This document shows, piece by piece, positions 23,187-33,154 of a DNA stretch of 64,000 nucleotides. The DNA lies in contig OZ025790.1 in assembly GCA_964019425.1 (NCBI GenBank), positions 1,240,001 through 1,304,000 of the forward strand. Direction: 5' to 3'. Numbering within the stretch: the first letter of the stretch is position 1; each line of letters begins with the position of its first letter. The notes below the pieces were generated by a model, which was not told the DNA's origin, did not search any database, and saw nothing but the letters and a program-made list of their open reading frames with translations. Origin of the DNA: Flectonema sp. DT1601 (taxonomy: Eukaryota; Euglenozoa; Diplonemea; Diplonemida; Diplonemidae). Position numbers and translations under genes: made by a program.

Positions 23187-25217
23187 ATGTCTGGAAAAAT
23201 AAAAAGAGGTCGACCAAGAATGTGGTGGAAAAAGTGGATTCGTATGAGTAAAATGTGGATGCCTCCAGAGGTTGTTTCAGCACAGAGAGCGGCACTGACG
23301 GAGTGTACTGCTCAGTTTGATTTTGGAATGAGGCATCGCTTACAATCGAAATCACCTCGAATCTTATGTGAGTCTACAAAAAGAGGAGAGTTCGATATGA
23401 GTATACCGATCTTTAAAGGTAAACCTCTCTATGATATAAATCAATCTACCTCTGACAAGGAATTCATTAAAAAGGGTGGCTTCACATTCTTTGGTGTCGA
23501 AAGCAGCGAGCGTTTCAACAAAGTCTACAGAAGAATAATTGCATCTTTATGCCCGCACATGACTACTTCAGACCTACTAAGAGAACCACCACAACTTATT
23601 ACGGCTCAAGTATCAGGTAAATATGCGAATAATTGGGGAGCCATATTCATGATAAATACTAACAGTGGACTTGGCAGCAAACTTACTTTATCAGCCGCCC
23701 ATTCTTTATGTCATATCTCAACTGTCGATACTCGAATCATTGAGTTGAGGAGGAGTTCCACGAATCCACTCTTCCCAACTAATTCTACGTGGCACCAGTC
23801 TGTTTTAGATGTGTATAGGATGCCTTATAAGGGTAAGCTGTTAACTTTATTTAATAACCTAAAGAAATATGGTTTTATCAACTACTACGGCATCGAACAA
23901 CAACATTATAATAACGTTCCTGCTATACTGCCAGCTGCTGCTATGCTTGCGAGGGATTTTAAAAGGTGTAGCGAACTGTATGCGTTGAATGGTGCACTTG
24001 CAGGTCGTAGACCTCGAGACATACACGCGGCTTGGAAACGAGGAAGATTAGAAATGGATAACGACGCATTCCGTAAACTATGTACTTCTGGTTCTAATGA
24101 TGGACGACCTCATTACTTTTTTTATTCACTGATGTCAACAATTGGAGAGAAACCAAACTGGAAACATTGCGCTTCCGATAGACCACCTGAAGTGTGCGCT
24201 CAAGGTCTCCGTATGTTTCAAGAAATGATATATAACTACATGACATCAGTTAGAATAGCCTCAGGATTGAGAGTTATTGTTGGAGACCTCGTTCGTCAAG
24301 AAGGAACTGATTTGGTGGAATACGTAACAACTGAAAATATAAATTCCTATTCGGTCTACGACGTCGTCCTTCCGGTTCTAACTTTTCCATACATTCGAGA
24401 GAAAGTTAAGTTTCCTAAACATGATATCAACGAATCATTCGTGTCTGAGCTTCTTAGCGATTACGGTATCCATCTTGAAGCTGTATGTGTTGTTTTTTTT
24501 TTTTATTTTGAACGTATAAATTTACCCTTTTTTTTTTTTGCATTTAACAAGTATTGTAAGAACGAAAAAGAATGTTGGCAGCACACGTAAACCTCCTTTA
24601 GCTTTATCAGTTTAAGTCGGTTCACGGTTTCGTGCACAAACAAAAAATCACAGTGTTATATCATTATTTTCTGTATAGTTGAAGTTAAAGCCAATTCTTT
24701 TTCCACAAATGTATAATAATAAAAACAGCTACTGAACGATAGATTCCTCGCCCACCATTGGAAGAATTCATTTGGAATATCCAGAGTTGAGGAACGCTAT
24801 AGAAATATTGTAGTCAGACCACTAAATTTATCCTACACCCTATCCGACAGTAACTTAACTGGCATCTTGACTACAGGCAGTTGGAAGGACACAATTGGTG
24901 TTACAGCATCACTACTTCAAAAGAGAAAGCGACTTGTGGTTAAGGCAGTCTTACCTTCTGAAAGTTGTATGTCGTCGATGATGAGAGAGGTTGCAATGTC
25001 TAGGTTTGGTCATGGTGTTCCAAAAATGTGGCAATTCATGAACTTACGTCCTGGTACTCAAGTTGAAGCTGACACAGAAATTGAAGGAAACTTATCCATT
25101 GAACAGATTGACGACTATCTCAAAGAGTTTAGCAAGACTGATCCTGAACTCGCAGAACAAATTCAACGAATGCAAACAGGTGACGCGTTGCCTTCTAATT
25201 CAGCCTCTGCAGCATAA
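23187..25217 (+). CDS. TruD/Pus7-family pseudouridine synthase homologue, two exons
   Basis: Exons 23187-24482 and 24729-25217 join in phase 0 to 594 residues. The most diagnostic block is LKKYGFINYYGIEQ (about 225-240), corresponding to the FxNYxGxQRFG motif of TruD/Pus7, followed by a TruD-like helix AAMLARDFKRCSELY. The catalytic motif, usually G-x-K-D-x-R-A, is only weakly recognisable, perhaps as STVDTRI near residues 180-186, which keeps D and R but not K. The QRFG half of the second motif is also lost. The protein may be a decayed enzyme with an assembly or RNA-binding role, as known for TruD-like factors of trypanosome mitoribosomes. The basic N-terminus (KIKRGRPRMWWKKW) could be an organelle-targeting or RNA-binding segment. 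The intron contains a MITE-like repeat. Confidence 0.7.
24566..24701. repeat. MITE-like dispersed repeat family 1, copy A, inside an intron
   Basis: The core 24575-24694 runs from TTGGC to GCCAA and matches 31652-31775 at roughly four of five bases by eye. Its ends are inverted: AAAAGAAT(G)TTGGC on the left and GCCAATTCTTTT on the right. It sits in the intron of the TruD-like gene, ending about 25 bases before the acceptor. It is non-coding and too short to encode a transposase. Confidence 0.7.
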
Positions 25218-25587
25218 CTGTGAATTTTTTCATTTTAGTAAGTTGGGTATTTCCATCTCCCACCGACCGACATCAATAATCATATTATTCGGAATTATGT
25301 TAAAAGATAATTATAACTCATCCAAAGAAAATAATGTTTTTTTTTTTTTAAATTTCCCCCCTCGACAATACACTATATGTTGAAGCGATCATAAGGTCAG
25401 GTAAATTCATTCTAAAATTTGCCCCCTTTAAAGGGGTACAAGTACCAAATAGAGTAACTGAACACTTCTCACAGAACACAATACAACATGGATCCCTCCA
25501 TTACAGCTGCTATGGAGAGAGGAGGTAGTGAATGGAGTCAAGTACCAAATAGAGTAACTGAACACCTCTCACAGAACACAATACAAC
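25218..25587 (+). other. Spacer ending in a 100-bp duplication of the next gene's start
   Basis: The first ~220 bases are ordinary A/T-rich spacer. From 25441 the sequence is the first copy of a 100-bp tandem duplication whose second copy contains the ATG used for the gene at 25588. Confidence 0.7.
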
Positions 25588-25638
25588 ATGGATCCCTCCA
25601 TTACAGCTGCTATGGAGAGAGGAGGTAGTGAATGGAGT
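25441..25638. repeat. 100-bp tandem duplication across a start codon
   Basis: The unit beginning AGTACCAAATAGAGTAACTG at 25441 is repeated from 25541 with a single visible difference (ACTTCTC versus ACCTCTC). Each copy carries CTCACAG, a short leader and ATGGATCCCTCC, so splice acceptor and ATG are both doubled (ATGs at 25488 and 25588). Confidence 0.95.
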
Positions 25639-27069
25639 CAAGTACCAGACTGCATTAGAGATGCTTTACTCTCCTTAAATGATTGTTTAAGTGACATTCA
25701 GAGAAGTGGACGAACACCAAAACAAGATCGTCATTCCAGAGGAAGTCGAATATTTTCTCCTAATGACCCTCACAGTGCTGCGAGAACTGCAGCTCACAAC
25801 AGAAGCAGAGTGAGAACAGCCAGTGAGAAGAAAATGAGACAATCAAAGATTACACAGCAGCTATTGGACATGCATCGATCAGCTAAACAATTAGCAAACA
25901 CTACAAAAACTCTTTATAATGATGATACTGGAGAGAGTTCTCGTGTACATGATATCTACATTGACATGTTGGGTTCCTTATTCAATCATTTCTTAAGTGC
26001 TACTGTGTTGTTGCAGTGGACGGTGTCTAATTTTTCATCGAGGCAAGACTTTTTGCATCTGGGAATACCAAAACACTTTTACCAAACAACTGAAGAGAAG
26101 AAGAGTTTCTTTCAATTCTCTCCTTCAGAGACACCGGAAGCTGTGGACCCAAAAACTGATCAACTGATTCAGGAATTCGACAGGCGATTAGCAGAAGCGC
26201 GGAGAGGATCTCCTCAAAGAGGACCACCTCCTCGAAGGCCATCCCCTGATTTTGATGAAGTCACACCAGTGAGGTCATCCAGACGTTCATTCACATCTGA
26301 GAAGGGTGCGTCAAATAATTACACTCAGAGACGGCCACCAACACCTACAAGATCTCCCTCTCCATCTGTTGCTTCTTCTAGAAATGAACGCCCTGTGAGT
26401 AGAAAGAGTTCCTGCTCTTCGATATCGTCAAAAACCCGTCATGCTGAGGAACAGCGTCGGCAAGAAGCAGCTGCGAAAGAACGGCGTCGGAAGGAAGCAG
26501 CAAAAGAACAGCGTCGGCAAGAAGCGGCTGCTGAAGAACAGCGAGAGAGAGACTTTCAGCATGAAATCGATCTGGAGAATGAACGAATCCGAGCAGAGGA
26601 AGAAAGACAAGCAAAGATTCAGGCGGAACTTGAACAACAACAAGCAGATGAGATAGAAGAATTGATTCAGGCTTCTCGAAAGTTAAGTAGACAAAGCCGT
26701 ACTGATTCTTCCACAGTAGAGATGATGAATAAGTCCCCCTCACCACCAGCAAGCTCTTCTTCAAGTTCCTCAAATATAAATATAGTTGACGGTGGTATAT
26801 CTCCTCATTCCGAGAAGGAATCAATTAGACGAGAGAAGGTTGACCCTGACGACACTGTTGATGATACCGTAGAAGATGATCCTTTTGGAGAAGACACAAG
26901 CGAGGAGAAGTTAGATGACAGCATCTCTAGAAATGATGTAAATGTTAAAAGTACTGACGAATCAAATAGCTCTTCAGAATCAGAGTCAACAAGCATCGCC
27001 ATGGCTACCAAAAACCGACTTAACGACAGTGAGAGTGATGAGGACGACGGAGGTCTTAAATGGGGTTAA
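25588..27069 (+). CDS. Unrecognised protein with Ser-rich linker and charged coiled coil
   Basis: The 493-residue product has an N-terminal helical region (about 20-190), a Pro/Arg/Ser-rich linker (200-275), a highly charged single-helix or coiled-coil region (about 280-360) built of near-repeats such as EEQRRQEAAAKERR and KEQRRQEAAAEEQ, and an acidic Ser-rich C-terminus ending GLKWG. I recognise no family. The reading frame begins in the second copy of a 100-bp duplication. The ATG of the first copy (25488) gives a different frame that ends at 25628, overlapping this start, so if transcripts kept both copies translation would suffer; splicing at the acceptor in the second copy would avoid it. 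Confidence 0.75.
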   Translation: MDPSITAAMERGGSEWSQVPDCIRDALLSLNDCLSDIQRSGRTPKQDRHSRGSRIFSPNDPHSAARTAAHNRSRVRTASEKKMRQSKITQQLLDMHRSAKQLANTTKTLYNDDTGESSRVHDIYIDMLGSLFNHFLSATVLLQWTVSNFSSRQDFLHLGIPKHFYQTTEEKKSFFQFSPSETPEAVDPKTDQLIQEFDRRLAEARRGSPQRGPPPRRPSPDFDEVTPVRSSRRSFTSEKGASNNYTQRRPPTPTRSPSPSVASSRNERPVSRKSSCSSISSKTRHAEEQRRQEAAAKERRRKEAAKEQRRQEAAAEEQRERDFQHEIDLENERIRAEEERQAKIQAELEQQQADEIEELIQASRKLSRQSRTDSSTVEMMNKSPSPPASSSSSSSNINIVDGGISPHSEKESIRREKVDPDDTVDDTVEDDPFGEDTSEEKLDDSISRNDVNVKSTDESNSSSESESTSIAMATKNRLNDSESDEDDGGLKWG

Positions 27070-27309
27070 AAGCTTTTCTGTAATTGTATTTAAGGTTAAA
27101 AAAAAGTAAAACACCCAGCTATCCACTAACTTGACTCAGTCTTCCCTACTGCCTCTAAAATAAAAAAAGGACTGAAAACGTTTTATTCAACCTTTCCCGT
27201 AGATGATTTGTAGCAATTACCAAACTAGTGGTATTTATATGTTAAAAAGTATGTTGGTGTGGTGTTTGTTATTTATTACAAAAACAGGTTAGCTACAACA
27301 ACATGATTG

Positions 27310-29235
27310 ATGAACGGAGTATTTGTGTTATCCGGTTCAAGGATTACTCATACGGCTACTTCCATTCCTTTTAATTTGGTAAAAAAATGCATCGCATCGA
27401 CAGAATCGACGATGAGAGAGATTGCGACTGGTATCTTGTTCGGCGGTGAAATACTCAACTCGTTTAATTTTATCTCGGTATCGCAATCAGCTTCAGGCGA
27501 GTACTTCCAACACGAATACTCTCTCTTATTAACCTGCCCTCTTAATAATCCAATCAACGAGCCACTCATTCAAAATCCAATACCACTTGGACCGCTGAAG
27601 CATTGCTGCACTTGGTTATGTCTGTACCTCGTAAAATGTAAGTATCCCGCAATCTCAATTGGAAGAGTGATTGCGACTCCATTTGTTCATCGAACTGGAG
27701 TCTGGTCGGTTGTATTTGAATTATATTGTGTTCCGCAACTTGATATTAATATCTCAACTTTGATTGAGGGAAATGATATGTTGGAACTCAAATCACCAGT
27801 CGTTCAGAAGGTCAACAGTGATCCTATTCAATTAGAATCAGAGACGCTAGTGGTTGATGATGCGTCACTACCCCTAGAGGAACAAGTAGTTAGTGAACAG
27901 AGTGATCTTTCTCTACAAAAGGATAATATCAAAGACAAGAGACTCTCATCAGATGACACATCTAAGAAGCGATTTAAAGAATCCGACAGTGAGACTTCTT
28001 CTTATAAATCAGATATCCCAACAGGCATTGACAACGTTGTAGGGATGCAACCTCGAAAAACTCTTAAGGACTTCAGAGGATATTCGTTTGTTGATTTACA
28101 TTCGAATATTCATAACTACAACAATGAAATGATACTAAGTACTCGAAGGATGAAGTCGAGAGATTGTCTTAGGAACTCATATAATCTAACTGAGACGACT
28201 TGTATTCCAACAGCAGATGACGTAAATGATGATGACAACAAGTCAGAACAAGACTTATCTGATTGTGATCAAATAAACGATTCTGAAGAAGTAATTAGTT
28301 GGGATTTACTTCCCGTCTTAACCGTGTTTAACGAGCTGGCCACTTCAGAAGATGTGGACACCTGTCAGGTATTGAACCCTTCAGCTGCTAGTTCTCTCAA
28401 ATCTATTTTCGAAAGCAACTTTAATTCAACGCGTAAAGAGTCTAACACATGCGACCCAATTCAATTCTGTGTTGCAATCCACGAGAATGCTAAGAGAAAT
28501 GCTTTAATTATATTGTCGTCGTCAGGTTGTCTTGAAGAAGGCAGCGATGTTATTTCACAAATATCATTTTTTCAAAGTTACTACAGCAGATTAAATCTCG
28601 GAAGCATTACTTTCTTAGATGAGGTACCCAAGTGGTTAATATCTCAACACGGCAGCACAACGAATACAATTCGATATATGAACCATGAAAGTGTGAAGTC
28701 ATCCGGACGAAGGGTTATCCAAATAGAAATTCCTACTCTGTTGGAACCATTTCAGATAAAGCAACGTTCAAGTTTGGATATTCGGCAGCCATCGATTAGC
28801 TTTCTCTGTCTTAAGACTTGGATTAAATCACCTCCTTCTAATCGTTTATCAGGAGATTGCGTTATATTTAGTAGTCACCATCAACATATAAAAGTTTGGT
28901 TTAGAATTGAAAATCAAAACTACAAAATTGTAAACATCTACATGAGTGACTCCACGTGTACTAAAGAAGAAGGAGCTCTTGTCGTCGTTCGATCAAACTC
29001 CTGTAATTGTGTTAGGATGACGACTGTTGGATCTGACATAACAATTACCACATCAAGCTACTTCTCTGTTAGATCTCACTCTGTAACATCAATTCACGTT
29101 ACTGTAGATGAGTATTTAATTGTTCTGACATCACCTGAATTTAATAATTGTGAGAGTAAGTCTGTTGGTTGTATTGCTGCTGCTGTTGCGTTCTTCGTAA
29201 AACATGATGTGAGATTACCCATTGAAGTTCAGTGA
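27310..29235 (+). CDS. Unrecognised 641-residue protein
   Basis: A single open frame of 641 codons with balanced composition and no low complexity supports a real gene. The N-terminal ~150 residues look globular; a charged Ser/Asp/Lys-rich segment follows (about 155-240), then a second globular region to the end, with several Cys near the C-terminus. I see no transmembrane helix and no family signature. An ATG at 27303, 7 bases upstream and in another frame, would give a 23-codon peptide overlapping this start; AAAAACAG at 27281-27288 is the nearest acceptor-like site, so both ATGs would be in the mature leader. Confidence 0.7.
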   Translation: MNGVFVLSGSRITHTATSIPFNLVKKCIASTESTMREIATGILFGGEILNSFNFISVSQSASGEYFQHEYSLLLTCPLNNPINEPLIQNPIPLGPLKHCCTWLCLYLVKCKYPAISIGRVIATPFVHRTGVWSVVFELYCVPQLDINISTLIEGNDMLELKSPVVQKVNSDPIQLESETLVVDDASLPLEEQVVSEQSDLSLQKDNIKDKRLSSDDTSKKRFKESDSETSSYKSDIPTGIDNVVGMQPRKTLKDFRGYSFVDLHSNIHNYNNEMILSTRRMKSRDCLRNSYNLTETTCIPTADDVNDDDNKSEQDLSDCDQINDSEEVISWDLLPVLTVFNELATSEDVDTCQVLNPSAASSLKSIFESNFNSTRKESNTCDPIQFCVAIHENAKRNALIILSSSGCLEEGSDVISQISFFQSYYSRLNLGSITFLDEVPKWLISQHGSTTNTIRYMNHESVKSSGRRVIQIEIPTLLEPFQIKQRSSLDIRQPSISFLCLKTWIKSPPSNRLSGDCVIFSSHHQHIKVWFRIENQNYKIVNIYMSDSTCTKEEGALVVVRSNSCNCVRMTTVGSDITITTSSYFSVRSHSVTSIHVTVDEYLIVLTSPEFNNCESKSVGCIAAAVAFFVKHDVRLPIEVQ

Positions 29236-29333
29236 TAGACGAACTACCATAACTCTGTAGTTTGATTAGTTGAGTATTCTCAATTGTGTTAAATATATTT
29301 TATTGTCAGACGTTGCTTCCTTACAACACAAAA

Positions 29334-30635
29334 ATGCAGCCGCCTTCGATCTCTCAAAATGATGTGTCGGGTTCTGATGAAGAGCCACCTGTGAAACTGC
29401 AAGCCGGGATTGAAGTTGAGATTGAGATGGGTGGGAAGGCACAACTTCCTTTTTTATTGAGATTTCCGAGTGTGATGTTTGGTGTTCCGCTTGGTATCTT
29501 ATCGCAAGCTACACTTTACAAAACATTATCCAGTTGGAGAGATAACGAAAAATACACAGACTTCTTAATTGGATTGAATTGGGGTTTTTGGTGTATGGGT
29601 ATAGTGGTAATGTTAATGATATTTTCTGTATACTTGGCAAAGCTTTTCTTTTATCCTTGGGCTGTTGTTGTTGAATGGAGGCATAATGTCAGATCTAATT
29701 TCTTTTTCGCGCCGATAATCGCATGTGTATTAGTTGGGTTGGGAATACCTGATGAATTACGCAATGATACTATGATGGAAGTTATTTTTTGGGGATCTAT
29801 TGCGTGGTATCTACTGCTGGCACTACCTCTTTATCAAACATGGTTCATGAAAGGAACGAGAACAATTCATCATGGAAACCCAACATATCAGATTGCCGTT
29901 GTTGCTAATTTTCTAATTGCATTTCACGGTTTTCAACTCGGATACAACGATGTCCCTCTGGCATTCTTTGCCATAGGAACCGTATTTCAGAGTGTTGTAT
30001 TCACTGGATTGTTTACATCAACACCCAGACATGGTATGCCTTCAAGCATTGATACTTCAAGTCTTAAAAAAGAAGCTAAAATGACTTGTCTCGGATGGTT
30101 TATAACTCACCAAAGACACATTTGGACGATCGAATCGAACTACTTAAATCCAACAATGTTCTTATTCATCGCTCCTCCGTCATTCGCTTCTATTACTGCC
30201 TCTGCTTTCAATGGGACGTTTGATAATACGTTTTCTCTGGGGGCATTCTTTGTCGGATTATTCTTGTATGCTATGCAGTTGGTTAATCTAAATATATTCA
30301 TTTCACTTCCATTTTCACCTACTTGGTGGGCGTACACTTTTCCGATGACAGCATCTGCAACAGCCTCAATAAAATACGCACAAGTGAGAGGTGGGGTGGC
30401 ACCAAATGTTCTTTGTGTGTTCTTAACATGTATGTCAACATTTTGGGTATTGACAGTCTTTGTGAAAACTGTTCTCGCGATTAGTCGCGGGAAATTATTT
30501 GGAAATGATCCACTGATTACTATCTACGAGAAGATTGTCAGCCCGTCTCCGTCAGTGTCTCCGAAATCTGATTATGGTACAGAGCAGTCACCCGAAGGAC
30601 AGATTGAAGAGATGACTCCAACTGAGAATTGCTGA
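29334..30635 (+). CDS. TehA/SLAC1-type (TDT family) anion channel or transporter
   Basis: This 433-residue protein has about ten hydrophobic segments between residues 45 and 400 and the signatures of the tellurite-resistance/dicarboxylate transporter family: LNPTMFLFIAPPSFASI and FSPTWWAYTFPMTASATAS. Members include bacterial TehA, yeast Mae1 and Ssu1 and plant SLAC1, which move anions or organic acids across membranes. The cytoplasmic N-terminus is acidic and the C-terminus is Ser/Pro-rich, possible sites of regulation. The ATG at 29334 was chosen because the frame extension upstream lacks an ATG, and TATTGTCAG lies 24 bases before it. Confidence 0.85.
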   Translation: MQPPSISQNDVSGSDEEPPVKLQAGIEVEIEMGGKAQLPFLLRFPSVMFGVPLGILSQATLYKTLSSWRDNEKYTDFLIGLNWGFWCMGIVVMLMIFSVYLAKLFFYPWAVVVEWRHNVRSNFFFAPIIACVLVGLGIPDELRNDTMMEVIFWGSIAWYLLLALPLYQTWFMKGTRTIHHGNPTYQIAVVANFLIAFHGFQLGYNDVPLAFFAIGTVFQSVVFTGLFTSTPRHGMPSSIDTSSLKKEAKMTCLGWFITHQRHIWTIESNYLNPTMFLFIAPPSFASITASAFNGTFDNTFSLGAFFVGLFLYAMQLVNLNIFISLPFSPTWWAYTFPMTASATASIKYAQVRGGVAPNVLCVFLTCMSTFWVLTVFVKTVLAISRGKLFGNDPLITIYEKIVSPSPSVSPKSDYGTEQSPEGQIEEMTPTENC

Positions 30636-31648
30636 TAACTTATACAACTAAAGTAGACAGCCTTCTTACAGTGAGAGTCTCTTGACTGACATCCATGACC
30701 ACAGATCTAAGTTAGTCTTGTTAGGACGTTGTTACTCAGGAAGTGGTTCTTTTTGTTTTTTTAAAACATTTCCCGTCACATGAAGTCGAGACAAATAGAG
30801 TTTTCCGTTCTTTGTCTTTAACTGTGAACTACGGCAATGCGTGTATTTTTATTGTTTCTTGCCCTCTCCCCAAATGTCATTTCGTAGGATTTTTTTTATA
30901 ATGACCTTGGTGTGCCTTTTTGGGATAATGTTATCGAAAAACCTTTTATTCTATTCTCTTATTAAATATATCATCACTGCTGAGCTGTTTTTTTTTTTTT
31001 TTTTTTTTTTTTTTTCGCAATAAAAAACGGAATCGGGTGAACTACTTTTTTCAATAGTAGAGAAAACGTCTGGACATATGCGAAAAAAGAAAATTTTCCC
31101 ACAGTTTGTTGTGACGATATGCTAGCATTTTTGTTGTTGTTGTTATTGTTGTGTTGCATTACGGTAACAGGTATTTGGGTGAGAAGAGTATCAACGGCGT
31201 TCATTAACTGGTTGATTGGTTGGGTTCGTGGTTCATTTTTCTTTTGCAGCCTTTATAAAAAAAAAAAAATTTACTAAAATTCTGACTTGTGAATGAGCAT
31301 TCATTTTTGTTTTGTTACGTTTTTTCCTCAATCAAAAAAAAAAAAAAAAAAAGTGTTTTTTTTTGCTCGTGTATTAATAATGCTCAACAGTTTTTTCATT
31401 ATCTATAATCGATCTCTGTGGCATTTTCTTTTTTCTTCGGAGTAAATCAACGCTTTGATTATTATTATTATTTCTTATTTTTTTTTTCTTTCCCTTTTTA
31501 AATGCAAACACCCAAGTGTTGTACTTAACCTAGGAAGGATTCGGCAAAAAGAAAGCCGAACCTTTTTTTTTTTTTTTTTTTGCTTGATCTTTGTACTTGT
31601 CCATTTTTTTTTTTTAAAATCTGTTTTTCTTGTTGTAATTCAACCAGA

Positions 31649-31778
31649 AAATTGGCAGGACACGTAAACCTCCATTAGCTTTTCTCAGTTTAAGTCGGTT
31701 CACGAGTTTGGTGACACAAACAAAAACATGAACAAGTGTTATATTACTGTTTTCTGTTGTTTAAGTCACAGCCAATTT
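31649..31778. repeat. MITE-like dispersed repeat family 1, copy B
   Basis: The unit runs from AAATTGGC (31649-31656) to GCCAATTT (31771-31778), perfect 8-bp terminal inverted repeats, with further imperfect inversion inside. It aligns end to end with the copy in the intron at 24566-24701, sharing blocks such as ACACGTAAACCTCC and CAGTTTAAGTCGGTTCACG. No clear target-site duplication is visible. Confidence 0.7.
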
Positions 31779-33154
31779 ATTCTATTTTCTTATCTTTTTT
31801 ATCACGAATTTAAAAAAAAAGAGAACGTTTTTTTTTTTTAGAATGCTTATTTTATCCCGGGATTTTTTCTTCTTTTTTAATTGTTGAAAACAAAAGAGAA
31901 AAAAAGAATGAAAATATGTCCTTGCGGGTTGCGTGCATTCGTAATCGCAGTCTCTCTTTATTTTTTTTGTGATTCTGAGATAGTCTTCTTTTATAACTAA
32001 TTGATTGCAATAACAGTCGTCTCTCTTAAGACGACTAAATTTTTAGTATCCGCTTTAGCTACATGTAGGAGTATCCAGCGATAAGAGTGAATGCCTCGTG
32101 CGGTTCCTCTTATCTGTTGTGGGCAACCTCGCTCCATTGAACAAGCCTACGCATTGCAAAAGTGTTTTTTTTTTTTTTTGCCTGTGGGTGAATGATTGTG
32201 CATTTCGTTCCGAGTGTCCCGTCTTATGGGAAATCATTCTTAGGCCCTACTGTGCTTGTCCTTCTTGAAGATTATGTTTTTTTTTTAATTTTTTTATTTA
32301 AGCGAAACTGATCTCATTTGTGAGTAGTGAGGAATCGGGGAAAGAGTTCGTACTGCATTTTTTTTTTCTTTTTTTTTTTTTTCTGTTAGGGATTTTCTTT
32401 CTTTTTTTGTTGTATTCTTTTTTATTATTTTTTTTTTCCCCTTACAACTTAACAATAATAAACAACAAATGAAAAAAAAAACAAGAAAACAAAAAAAAAA
32501 ACGTAAAGTTGTAAGAGATCACCAGTCAAGCAGCGTATTAATAAAAGGTTTTGTTGCGTGCCTTCGTACAAAGTGAAGACTGTTGACGATCTCTTTTTAG
32601 AAACGGAAATCGAAGATTGCGTTTACAACCAGTTATTATTAGATTTAGGCTATTTTTTTTTTTTTTTTTAGAACCACCCAGCGAACGAGTGTGACTGAGA
32701 AGGAAACTATATTGTATGCGGACGTTCTTGCATCGAGATGAACAGGAAAATTGTAACCTTTCTTATTAGTCTTTAACTGTTTTATTTTTAAGAGGTGTGC
32801 ATCAAAGAGGGTAAATGAACTGCGTATTCGGCCTGTCGCTTGAGATCGCCTTTTTTTTTTTTTCCCCTCTCTCTGCCTCATTTTGTTTATTATTAATTAT
32901 TATTTTTTTTTTCTTTTTTGTGGTTGTGACATTCCCTGCGTCATTTCCCAATTTGTTATTTTTCATTCAAATTCCTGCTGAGGGAGCCCAGCTTGTTGTA
33001 CTCACTACGAAGACGTGGACTTAGGGACGTGCAAAGTCTCTTTCCAATAACTTCTTTGATATTACTACTTATGGGTTGAGATTATCATGGTGGACCTTTA
33101 GAACTAACGTCTTTAGGGATTGCGATTCAATACGACTCAAAAAGTTATATTTTC

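Noticed and set aside
25488-25628. Upstream ATG of the duplicated start as the real start
   Set aside because: It is out of frame with the 493-codon gene and stops after 46 codons.
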